Positions 10,346 to 20,800 of a stretch of DNA of 64,000 nt are shown in pieces; position 1 is the first letter of the stretch, and each line of letters opens with the position of its first letter. The stretch is from Mrakia gelida (Eukaryota > Basidiomycota > Tremellomycetes > Cystofilobasidiales > Mrakiaceae). The notes under the pieces are model-generated. The model saw only the letters and a program-made list of their open reading frames with translations, searched no databases and was not told the DNA's origin. The stretch is taken from positions 744,001 to 808,000 of the forward strand of contig BRON01000019.1 of NCBI GenBank assembly GCA_024345305.1, read 5' to 3'. Made by a program: the position numbers and the translations under genes.

Positions 10346-12467
10346 AGTGAGCCCTCTACTCTCTCCTCCACGCATATATACACCCCTCTCAGCCCACTGA
10401 CTCCCGCCTCTCCCTTCGTTCCGCCTCCGCCAGTGCTCTCGCTCCCCCTCCTCCCCTCCTTCCTCCTCCTGGCGACGGGTCTCTCCCTCTGCGTCGTGAA
10501 CGCTCAGTTGGACTTATCGTGCGTCTCTTGTCTCTCACACACTCTATCCACCCTTGTCACTCGCCTCGTTTCTCCGCTCGAAGAGGAGAGAGGGCGGGAA
10601 GGGAGAGAGGGAGAGTAGGGAATGAATATGTCCCGCCTCCAACCAACCGAAGCTGACCTTCGCTTGGGATGTATGCGCTTCAATCAGATCGGCACACAAC
10701 GTTACCTCGCTGGAAGGGATGTGGTCTACGGGTTCGGGAGCTGTGACGACTGGGATGGTGAGTTCTTTCGTTTCGTTCGTGAAGTGAGCGTGGGAGTGGG
10801 AGTGAGCTTGGGAGAGGGGAGCAAAGGGAGGGGGGTTGTTGTTGGGTTTAGGGCTGGTGGAGAGGGAAGGGAGGTTGGGTGTGATAGGGCAGCGGGGGGA
10901 GAGAGAAGGAGGGCGAGAAGGGAGGGCAGGAAGGGAGGGAGGTCTCGTTGGTTGACGTCGAGCCTGGAAGGAAGGGGGAAGGAGAGCGTGAGAGAGAGGG
11001 GCTCGAGGTCCCTTCTCATTCTTCTTCCTTCTCGGGAGGGAGCGGAAGGAGCTGCTTGAGATCCATCTGGAGAGGGAAGTTTCCAGCCTGGCAGGGCAGA
11101 GGGAGGAAGGGCAGAGAGCGGAAGGAAGGTCAACCGCGGGAAGGGTGGGAAGGAAGGGACGAGTTGAATGAACAGCTTCGACCTTCCTCCGATCCTTCCC
11201 TCCATCCTTCCTCGACTTTGCCTGCCTACCTCTCGGCTCTCTGGTTCGCATGTACAGCCTTCGTCACCTCCAGCATCTACTACATCTCTACCAAACTCAA
11301 AGCGAATCGAACGACACCGAAACCGAAACGGAAGCTGACTCTCCCCTTCCCCTACCTTCCTCTTTCCTTTCGGTCGGTTCGTCGGAAACACAGGGCTTTG
11401 TCTCTCCTCTGAACTACTCGTTCACCTACCCAGCTACAACAGGAATGGCCTACTCTTTGTGAGTTTCTTCTTCAGTCTCGTCGATCGCGAGAAGAGTGTC
11501 ACCGCGTGTCTCGCTCGTTTCCTTGTTTTGCTGATTCGTTCCTCTTTGTTCGTTCCTTCGACCACAGCACCGGCGATGGATTCTTTGAGGAGTCTGCCTA
11601 CCGATTCGTCTCGAATGGTGAGCACCCACTCCTTGCCGTCGTCCTTCGTCTTGTTCGAGAAAAAGAGAGACGACCTCAAGCTCGCGAGCTCAAGCTTCCC
11701 TTGGCTTTGGCTTCCTCGTCTTTCTCTCGCTGACTTGACTTCACTTTGTCCCCTCCAGCCTCCCTCCCCAACTGCATCCAAGCCGTCGTCTACTGGCAGC
11801 ACGGAACCTACACTCTCGAATCCAACGGCTCCATCGTCCTCACTCCCTTCTCCGCCGACGGAAGGATTCAGGTTCAGGACCCTTGCGCCGCCGTCACCAA
11901 CATCATCACTCTTTACGATCAAACTGTTCGTCGTCCTCTCTCTCCCTCTCCCTCCCTTTCTTTCCTTTCCGTCGACTGACCCTGTTTCGTCGTTCTTTCG
12001 CTCGTTCCCCCGCAGGTCCTCTACGCCGGCTGGTCCATCGCGGTCGATAACGTTCTCGCTCTCAACGCTCTTCAACTCACTCGGTTCGATGGAGCGGCTA
12101 TGCCTCCCCTTTACCTGAGGAAGAAGCCTGGAGATATGCTTCCTACCGTTCAGCTTACAGGGTACGGAACGGGTGCGAATGTGAGTTGTCCTCTCTTTTC
12201 CCCACTTTATCAAGTCGAAACGCGTCCTGTCCCATCGGGCGCTTCGTTCTTCCCTCTCTTCTCTCGCTGACTCGTTCTCTTCGTCTCGTTGGTTCCTTTT
12301 TTTTCGCTCAGGACTCTGACCTCGCTCGTCGATCCATCGACAACGGAGGATTCTCCCTCCTTAAGAGGTCAGCAGCCGCGCCCAACCACTCGTCCGTCTC
12401 GACCAGATCGGTGCTCGTCCTCGGAGCATCCGTCGTTGGACTCGTCCTGTTCGGAGTGTCGCTCTAA
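10346..12467 (+). CDS. ROT1: ROT1-like ER chaperone, C-terminally membrane anchored
   Basis: ROT1 is an ER membrane chaperone needed for cell-wall beta-glucan synthesis and glycoprotein folding. The sequence gives a signal peptide (MLSLPLLPSFLLLATG), then NVTSLEGMWSTGSGAV, GFVSPLNYSFTYPATTGM, SFTGDGFFEESAYRFVSN, WQHGTYTLESNGS, ADGRIQVQDPC and LQLTRFDGAAMPPLYL. All are ROT1 hallmarks in the usual order. A hydrophobic C-terminal segment (VLVLGASVVGLVLFGVSL) ends the protein, as expected for the tail anchor. Exons include A at 10346 plus 10434-10518, 10688-10757, 11394-11458 and four later ones; the stop is at 12465-12467. No in-frame ATG precedes the signal peptide. The start codon is best explained as A|TG joined across an 87-nt intron (10347-10433). 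The intron at 10758-11393 is unusually long (636 nt). Confidence 0.9.
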
Positions 12468-13599
12468 GCCCTCTCCTTCCCTCTATCGTATCGTACGTTG
12501 GGTGTCGCTCGCGCGTGGATCCCGGCTTTCGTTTCGTCGGTTTTGCCCCCTTTCTTCTCTCTGTACCTCGCTTCCCTTCCCTCCGACCTACCTTACCTTT
12601 GCACCCCTCCTTCTCTCTCTCTCTCTCTCTCATCCCATCTCATCTCATACTGCCTCTGCATCTCCTTCCCTCCCTCCTCTTCTTTTTCGCCCACACACGC
12701 TATACCCAACCCCCCGCTCTCCCTCCCCCTCCCTCTTTCTTCACCAACCTATACCCCCTCTTACTCTACTCTTCCTCTCTTTGCATTTGCCCCCCCGTTC
12801 ATTCGTTCTCGGGTTTGGATTCGGTTAACCCTCAGCTCTCTGTCTCCCTCTTTTCTTTTCGATAGTTTGTTTCGAACGCGTCGCGTCGTCGCGTTTCCTC
12901 TTTTTCCCTCTTTTTTCTTACGCTTATTAGACCAGACCCTCGCTTTCTCTCCTCATGGACTTCTTGTTTCTCGATCGCTTTTATTTCGATGCTGCCTTTT
13001 TTTTGGAACGTGGTTGAGGTGGGGAAGGAGAGAAAGAAAGAAAGAGCGAGGATGTAAAGAGAGACACGTCGGACGCGTCGCGTCAAGAGTGGCTGAACTC
13101 GTCGCGTCGATTTTCGCAGGTGAAGGCAAGGCCCATCCAAGAGAACCTGAGCCTTTTTTGCTTGCGCCTGTGTGATGGCAGTCGATTAGGATCAGGGATC
13201 ATTGTGGAAGCGGAGTGAGGGAGAAACGATGGGGGAGAGAGAGAGAGCGAGAAACGGACGAGGGCGAGGCGACGTTCTGTTTCGGATTGAAGTTTCCTTA
13301 GTCTGACGAGTAATAGGCGAGAGGCAAAAGAACGGTTGGATGGGTAACGAACGGGGCAGAAAAGGGAGAAGCGCGTGAGAGTGAGAGTGAGAACGAAATG
13401 AAGCAAGAGGCGTCGATTCGTCGAACTCGTTCGCAACTCTCCAGTTCGATGCGAAAGTGCAAAGCTGAACCGGAGTCTCAACATAAATTCTTCATATCAA
13501 TACACTCTTCGACCTTCGCCAACCCTCGACCGGTCAACTCGAATGCAAAGCTGCTGCCTCATCATGGTCTGACCTCGCTCGTTCATCTCCCCTCTCCTT
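12468..13599. other. Convergent intergenic region
   Basis: This 1.1 kb lies between the ROT1 stop and the end of the minus-strand F-box gene. The first half is CT-rich, with a (CT)n run near 12611-12630, and is likely the ROT1 3' UTR. Two GACGCGTCGC-type words lie near 12878 and 13072. I see no supported gene. Confidence 0.5.
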
Positions 13600-14866
13600 T
13601 CATCTCAACTCAACCCTCAACTTCGCCTTCTCCCCCTCTTCCTTCACCCTCTCCTCCACCCCCATCCACACCATCTTCACATCCTCCTCGTCCTGAACCA
13701 ATACCCTCACCTGCTCGTTCCCAATCTCCCTCATCGAAAGCACGCCCATCTGCTTCAACTTCATCGGAATTTCCCACGCATCCTGTCCCAACGCTCCTCC
13801 CGAAACACTCCTCGTTCCCCAGACCTTGACTTTCGTTCTGAAGTCGAGGGTCAGGCGAAGGGAAGGGATGGAGAACAGCGGAGCGGCGGCGTGGGCGTCG
13901 CGAGGGAGGAGTTTGGAAGATCTGAACGCGAGGAAGGAGGACTGGAGGTGTTTGTTGAGTGGATCGGTGGAGACGGGGAAGATCCCTTGAAGGAGAACGG
14001 ATTGGAGATGAGTCCAGGTGGAGAGGGAGTGGTAGCCTGCTTCGGGGAGGAGAGGGTAGCCGACGGTGAAGGGAGGTCCTAGTTGGGAGAGGAGAGGCGG
14101 TCTTCCGAGAGGAAGAGCGACGATCTCGAAGTTGATGGGATCGAGATGGTGTAGGAGTCGTTCGAAGTAGAGGGCGAGGACGGTGTGGTTGGTGGAGTAG
14201 ACGGTGAGGAGGAGGTTGGCGAGAGGGAGAGGATAAGGGAGATGGGAGAGGTTCGACCGCGTCGCGAGGAAACGTTTGATGTCGTCTGCGGTGGGGAGGG
14301 AAGGGAGGATGGCTTGGGCTGGAGAGGTGGAGAGGTTGGTTGGGATGGAGAGGTGGAGGGTTCGAAGTTGGGAGAAGGAGAGAGGAGGGGAGAAGGGGTG
14401 GGTCGGAGGAAGACGAGCGTGAGGCTGTGGGAGCGGCGAGACGAAGAGGACAACGAGGAAGGACGTCAGCTCAGAAAGCCTCCCTACTAGGCCGCCTATC
14501 TTAGATGAAAATGTCTGAAATGGGTCGAGAAGCTGCGCTGACCTGTGTGAAGAAGCTCTTGAACGCTTGCAACGAGTTGATCTCGATCTCGACTTACAAC
14601 CTCGGTCCTGCTTTGGACAGGAAGTCCTTCGACACTCGACAAAGACGAGCGAGGGTAGGTTGATCGGAGCATTCGAGCATGACTCGTTCTTGGATCTCGA
14701 AGGGAAGATGGGGAGTCTGAAGGGAAAAGGATGTCGAACGAGGGGAGCGGAGAGGGGAAGGAGGAAGTGGGAAGGTGAGCTCGAGTCGAGAGAGATGGAA
14801 GAAAAGGGAAGCTCTTCTGCTCACCCTGCGAATCGACTTAAGCTGAGCAGACCCAGGAACGTTCAT
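13600..14866 (-). pseudogene. F-box protein gene with an in-frame TAA
   Basis: Three exons fit one frame: 14866-14825, 14716-14543 and 14424-13600 (1,041 nt in total, divisible by three). The N terminus has a short F-box-like helix set (PHLPFEIQERVMLE, then LARLCRVSKDFL and GPRL). It is followed by a leucine-rich region typical of basidiomycete F-box proteins (LRTLHLSIP, LPLANLLLTVYSTNHTVL, LYFERLLHHLDPINFEIV) and a charged C terminus ending ELR. Directly after GPRL the frame reads TAA (14596-14594) where F-box relatives normally have Tyr, and the reading continues convincingly as EIEINSLQAFKSFFTQ. A GTAAGT donor begins one base before that TAA, but splicing from it to the only good acceptor breaks the frame. 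So the gene is either a recent nonsense allele or carries an error. Its role, if active, would be substrate choice for an SCF ubiquitin ligase. Confidence 0.6.
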
Positions 14867-15041
14867 GCTTGTTCCCGAAGCTGAGAAGGGTGCGAAAAGA
14901 TACACAGAAAAGCGAGCGTTCGTCGTGACCGTCGAGAGGGAAGGGAGCCAAAGAAGTTTCGATTCGTTTCGAGCTCACCAATTCGCTCCTTCCCTCCCAA
15001 CTCTTTCCCTCTCTTCGCCCTCGACTGTGCGTCTTCTTCGA

Positions 15042-15260
15042 ATGTCTCGTGCCTACTACCACCCCGTCACCGGTACCAAGTCTTACGTTCCCTTCCATCG
15101 AGACGACACTGGCTCAGGTCTCGACAGGATCTACTTCTCGGATCCTGCGAAGTTCGTTCCTTCCCTTTCGCCCGAGAGCGGTCGATACGAGTACTGGGGG
15201 ATAGCTCACGAGGACATGATGGCCAGTATCATGCGAACCATGGACGTTCAGATGATCTAA
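15042..15260 (+). CDS. 72-residue ORF directly upstream of the MYND gene
   Basis: An ATG at 15042 opens 72 codons that end at TAA 15258-15260. The composition looks coding: C-ending codons and a mix of aromatic and charged residues (SRAYYHPVTGTKSYVPF, YEYWGIAHEDMMASIM). The next codon after the TAA is the ATG of the pRiA4b/MYND gene, in the same frame. It could be the first cistron of a bicistronic mRNA, a conserved coding upstream ORF, or the true N terminus of the downstream protein interrupted by a nonsense codon. I recognise no domain. The leader just upstream is CT-rich. Confidence 0.5.
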   Translation: MSRAYYHPVTGTKSYVPFHRDDTGSGLDRIYFSDPAKFVPSLSPESGRYEYWGIAHEDMMASIMRTMDVQMI

Positions 15261-17218
15261 ATGGGAAACACGAAACCAGAGCGACCCGAGCGAGCAGTGA
15301 GTCTCCTTCGTCCCCCCTGTCCGAGACGCCTCGTTTCTTTTGCTCTTGTTCCTGCTTCAAGACGTCTGACCTGGATTTGATATGATGCTTTCAGTTTGTG
15401 AAAGCCCTTATGGATCGAAAGGGAAGTCTTCGAACGAAGGAAAAGGGAGCAGAACGACGGAGGGGAGGGGAGAGGGAGGGACGAGCTCCGCGAGCTCGCG
15501 CTGAAGGGTTTTCCTTCTTTCAGGCCAAGTCCATCGCGTCGAGAGACCAAGCTGCTCGCTCTGATAGAGTTCAAAGGTATGTTTGCACGTGTGAGAGGTC
15601 CCACACGTAGGAGAGCTCAGCTTCTGACTGACTTCTCTTCGTCTCTCATCGCCTCAGAGACTTCATTCTTCATATCCATATGCCGGATCTCGAAAAGAAC
15701 GGAGAGGTCTACATCTGGAGGAGGATTCGAGTCTCGGGAGGTGTTGTTTTGACGGTGCTGCAGGACAAGATTCTTCAGGCGGTGATGGGGTGGGAAAGGT
15801 GCGTTTCCCTCGTCGTCGGTTTCCCTCTCGCGCTTCCGCTTCGATCATCGATCGAGGCTCACCGTCGTTTCTCCCCTTCTCGGTCCAGAAACTACCACGC
15901 CTGGCTCATGACGGATCACCGTGATGGATCTCAGTTCGGTCTGAAAGCCTCTTCGCACATCGTGAGCTCCTCGGCAATGTTCTCGTTTCGACTTCTCCCC
16001 GTCCTTTCATCTCCTTGCAGTTCGCTGACCTGTCGAAATTCGACCTCCCCCAGGACTTCATGCATATGGGTCAGTACTATCTTATTTAGTGTCTTCCGTT
16101 CTCGACTGACGTAGATCTTTCGCGGCTGCGTTGAACAGACAAGAGCGGGTACGAGTGCCTCGACGCGTCGACCTACACCCTCGCCGATCTTCTCATTCAG
16201 CCAGGCGACACCTTCAGCTACATGTACGATCTTGTAAGTGTGATTCTTCGAGGGGTATGCGAAAGTTTGACCCTGCTGATGTGCGGCGTTTCGTCCTCAG
16301 GGAGACCACTGGGAGCACATCATCAGACTCGAGGAGATCGTCCCTCTTGATTCTTCGAACGGTCGCGTCGAAGTCCTTGACGGCTCGGGTGCTTGTCCTC
16401 CTGAGGTAAGCTCCTCTTCTGGCTTCGACTTCCTAAAATCTACCTAAGCTGACCTCTTCCTATATATGTCACCCCCGCAGGACGGCTCTGGAAACCATCA
16501 CTGGCAACGACGAACGCTCGAGAAACCCACGCTCGAATACCACCTCGAAATCGCCCGATCAAGCAACTACCGAGACCATCGATCCGTCAAAGAACTTGGA
16601 AGGAAATGGCGATTCGATCCTCTCCGATTCGACATCGGCAAAGCTCAGGCTCGAGTCCAGAAAGCCCTAGGATCGAGGTCGTCGCTGCCGCTGGGAGGGA
16701 AGTCGACCGTTCACGTCCTTCGACCGGACTACTCGCCTCACTCGTCAGGGTTCGTTCCTCCTGGTCAGGGTGAAGAGCGGAAGGTGAGGCGGGAGGGATG
16801 GGGGCTCGGAGGGATGGGATCGTACTCGCAGGAAACGGTTCGAACGATGGCGACGGCGGATGAGGACGAGAAGAGCCTGTGTGAGAACTGTGGGAGTCCT
16901 GGAACGATCGAGGGGAAACCTTTGATGAGGTGTGGGGGATGTCAGTGTGTGAGTTATTCTCTTCTATGTTCTCCCACTTGAGAAGTTACCTTGGCTCGAG
17001 TGAAGTCGCGTTGCGAAGCAGATCTGACGCTGACGCCCTTTCTTGCTTTCTTTTTCGTCGAGGCAGATCTGCTACTGCTCTCGAGAGTGAATTCAAAACT
17101 TCACTACCTTCAGAGAACTCGAACAGCTGAACTTTGCTCGTTTTCTCGAACTTTCCCGCCCAGGTGTCAGCGAGCTCAGTGGAAGACGCACAGGAAGACG
17201 TGTCAGGCTGGAGCTTGA
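15261..17218 (+). CDS. pRiA4b ORF-3-like domain protein with C-terminal MYND zinc finger
   Basis: About ten exons join in frame: 15261-15296, 15395-15576, 15658-15798 and onward to TGA 17216-17218. After a basic N-terminal region comes a plasmid pRiA4b ORF-3-like (IS1096 TnpD-like) domain. It is recognised by VYIWRRIRVSGGVVLTVLQ, LLIQPGDTFSYMYDLGDHWEH and the GSGACPPEDGSG signature. The last 45 residues form a MYND finger with all eight ligands: CENCGSPG, MRCGGCQCICYC, ECQRAQWKTHRKTC. MYND domains bind proline-rich peptides, and the pRiA4b domain has no established eukaryotic function. The order of domains and the intact zinc ligands argue for a functional gene. The start at 15261 is the first in-frame ATG after the upstream stop. 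Confidence 0.8.
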
Positions 17219-17804
17219 GAAGGAGTACCTTTTTTGTTTGTTTGTGAGAGCATGGACTTTGAACGATCTGATTCCAGCCTGAAGAAGGGGCATAGATAGT
17301 GCAAGAAGAGAAGAAACTTGAGTCGAAGTGTGCCCATGGCGACGAAAAGGGGCGAGAGTTCGTCGAAGCTCGCGAGTCGGTTCCCCTTCCATCCTTCACC
17401 CTCCTCGCCCTCGGACATCCTTCTCGGTGAGTTTTTAAGCTCACTTTGAACGATGTATACATCTTCGTGAGATCATTTATGTTTGATTCTCGTTTATCCA
17501 GCTCAGATCTCGACTGGAAAAGCAGGGGACTCGTCGAACCTCCTTCCTTTCCTTTCCATCACCTCCTCCGTCCAACCTTCGGTAGACCTCTCGTGGAGCT
17601 GAATTCTTGTGAGTCAATCTCGCTCGATCTTGTTAAAGGCTACCAGCTCACGAAGATCCCATCTTCTCTTATCAGAACCTCGCTCAAGCTTCGACGCTCC
17701 CCTCCCTTCCTCCTTCCAATCCGAGCTCACCTCTCCTCAGCCCTTCCCTCCCTCCCTCCTTCTTTCTCCTCCTCCACCCACCCATCCACCCAACCCCCGT
17801 CACC
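17219..17804 (+). promoter_or_regulatory. 3' UTR of MYND gene and PAN2 upstream region
   Basis: About 590 bp without a supported gene. The right part (17640-17804) is a CT-rich leader ending in CACCATGG, a good Kozak-like context for PAN2. I see no TATA box. Confidence 0.5.
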
Positions 17805-20800
17805 ATGGCAACATACCACCCTCACCATCTCCTCACCGCTACCACCGCGTCCCATCCTACGTCTCTCGTCTTCGACCCTTACGCCGACCTGCTCTGGACA
17901 GGTTCTTCGACCGGACACGTCCAATCCTTCTCCTCCCCTCAGTCCTTCACGAGGAACGTCGCCTTCCCAGCTCATGGAGCAACAGGGATGCAAGCTTGGA
18001 GCGGGATGGGCAAAGGAGGGGTTAAAGAAATGTTCGTAGGGGATAGGGAGATCGTCACCTTGGGAGAGAGAGGTTTGGGAGGAAGGAAGAGAGGTGGGCT
18101 CGTCAAGTGGAGCGTCAGGTTCGTCTCGTTTCTCTTTCTTCGTACAAGGTAATAGGGGGCACAGAGGGATGGCTAACATGCTGCCATATCTGTGACATAG
18201 CGAGGGAGCTTCGTCCCTCTGCAGTATGTGCATCTCGCCAACGAACTCCTCAGAGATCATCGCCGGAGGGACTCAGCCTCAGATGCTCGTCGTCAACACT
18301 CACACTGGATCAGTCGTTCGACAGGTGAGCTCTCTCTCTGATTTCCTGACGTCTTACCTGCTCGCTGATGACGTCGCTCTCGCTGGAACAGGTCGACTCC
18401 CTCTCCAACCTCCTCTTCCTTCGTCGGACACCACGCTTCGTCGCGTCAGGTTCAGCAGACGGTCTCGTTCGATTCCACGATCCTCGAGCAGGACTCAAGA
18501 CCGAACAGTCCTTCTCAGCACACCTCGGAGGTCTTACTGGACTCGAAACAGCAGGTTGGAACGTCATGACGATGGGCTACACGGTCAAGTTCGTCCCACC
18601 TCCCTCCTCTTCCTTCATCTCGAGTCGACAGCTCACCCGTTGTCGCGTTCTCTCTCACACAGACAAGGTCACCCTCTTCCCGATCCTATGGTCAACGTTT
18701 ACGATGTTCGAACCTTCCGACCCCTCCCTCCGGTCTCGTTCGCTCCTGGACCCGCCTTCGTCCTCGCTCATCCCAAGAACCCAAGCTCGCTCGTCGTCGC
18801 CTCCGCTCAAGGGATGTTCCAAACAACCGACCTCAATAAGCCTGGAGAAGCTAGTTTCCATCAGGTCAGTTACTTCTCCACCTCTGCGCGAACACGAGCC
18901 TGGGGAGAAAGAGCTGAGTCGCGTCCTGTCTTCTTCCTCGTTCGCTTTCACAGCTCGACGTCACGTCTTTCCTCACGGCCGCTGCTATCTCCTCCTCCGG
19001 ATCCTTCCTCGCCTTCGGAGACGCCGACGGAAGCACCCACGTCTGGTCTACGGAAGAAGAAGACACTAGCTCTTCGACGTTCAACGGATACGAGGGAATC
19101 AGCCCGGAATGGCCGGATCCCATCGAACCTCTTCCTCAGATCCCTTGGACTCCTGAGACGTGCGTTCTTTCCATTCGAACCTTCTTTTTCGACGCCGACT
19201 GATACTCCCTCCTCTAATCTCCTGATTCCAGCCCTCTCAACCTCATCGGAATGCCTCACTACTCGTCTCCTCTCCTCTCCAACCTCCCCGACTCGATCTA
19301 CTGCCCGCCAGCCTCGTCGCCGTTCTTCCACCCTCCAGCCAAGATCCCAGTCTCTGTCGTGCAAACGATGAAGACGGACGGTCACATCAGCTACTCGACT
19401 GCTCCGAAGGACCTGAAGGGGACGAGGAACAAGGTCGCTGGGAGTGGGTCGAAGGGTTTGGGAGGAAGCACTGGGAAACGTCGAGTGAGCGAGCCGAGGT
19501 TCAGGAGTGAGAAGGAGAGGGAGGCTTTGAAGTCTGGGGGTGCGAAAGTGAGTACTGCTCGTCGGTTTCATGGGTAGGAAGGAATGAGAAGCGAGCTGAC
19601 TAGCTTTGCTTTTCCAGGTCGAAAAGACCGTCGAAACTCCCGAGAACGCCTTCGACGCTCAGATTGCCAAGTATCGTAAGGTTGAGATCAAGTACAGCAA
19701 GTTCGGTACGTGCCACTATCATCTGTCTTCGTCTCTTTCTCGAACTCTGCTGACTCGACCTTTTCCTTACATCTGCAGGTGTCGAAGATTTCGACTTTGG
19801 GTTCGTCGCGTTTCCCGCCCTGCGTTCTTCCTCCCTCGAACTGACTTTTTCCGACGTTTTCTCAGATTCTACAACTCCACGAGATACTCCGGTCTCGAGA
19901 CTCACATCGCCAACTCCTACACCAACTCGATCCTCCAAGCTCTCCACTACACCCTTCCCTTCCGAACCGTCGCCAAATCTCACCTCTCGACGCCGTGTCC
20001 GAAGGAGCACTGTCTTCTTTGCGAGGCTGGATTCCTCTTCAGGATGCTCGAGGATGCTCAAGGAACCAACTGCCAAGCTAGCAACTTTTCGAGAGCTTTC
20101 GCTGGAACCTCTCAGGGTGAGTCTTCGCCGTTGCTCATCGAATTTCGTCTTCGCGTCTGACCTCTCCTTTCCTCCCTCCTTCAGCTCTCGCCCTCGGACT
20201 CTACGACACCGAAGACGCAGCTGCTCCCAAAGCCTACGCTCCTCTCGTCCAGAACCTCACTCGATTCCTCCTCGAATCCATGTCGGTCGAAGCGAACACC
20301 TACCCTTCGAACCCCTGGCTCTCTCGGAATCGTCCACCTCCTTCGATGCCCGTCCCATCAGCGATCTCTCAGGTCTGCGGCTTCGAGCTCCAGCAGACGA
20401 ATGCTTGTCTCACCTGTGGTTGGAGGACTTCTCGAGGATCAACGCTTCACACTCTCGAGCTCATCTACCCTCGAAAGGTCAGCTCGTTTCTCCCCTCCCC
20501 TTCTCACGTCGTGACTGAACTGACGAAGATCGTCATCCTCCTCTCCCGTCGCAGGCTCTCTCCAACGAGGCTCCCGTCCCAAAAGACTTCCTTTCCATCC
20601 TCCACTCCTCCATCACTCGAGACGTCACCACCAAGGTCGTCTGCATCGCCTGCAAGCAGTACGCTCCTCTTCGAGCTCGACGCGTTCTCGCCGAAGGTTC
20701 CATCCTCCCTCCCGTCGTCACCATCAACGCGGCAGTCCACTCGCCTGAGCACCTCGAGGACATCTGGATCGAGAAGGCCACGTCGGGAAGCGCGAAGCCT

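Noticed and set aside
10341..10347. TATAAAA as the ROT1 TATA box
   Set aside because: Possible, but it overlaps the donor needed to build the start codon. I could not decide between the roles, so I did not call it as a promoter element.
9581..10618. Long plus-strand open frame of about 345 codons
   Set aside because: Low-complexity Ser/Leu/Pro translation of CT-rich DNA. It crosses the Cys-rich gene's last exons and the ROT1 leader, and has no ATG-based domain content except the ROT1 signal peptide at its end.
10544..11391. Two long minus-strand open frames inside the ROT1 intron
   Set aside because: They arise from GGA/GAG-rich intron sequence, give Ser/Pro/Leu low complexity, and lack splice or start context.
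14592..14597. GTAAGT donor rescuing the F-box stop
   Set aside because: Splicing from it to the acceptor at 14425 gives a total length not divisible by three, and the downstream frame is lost.
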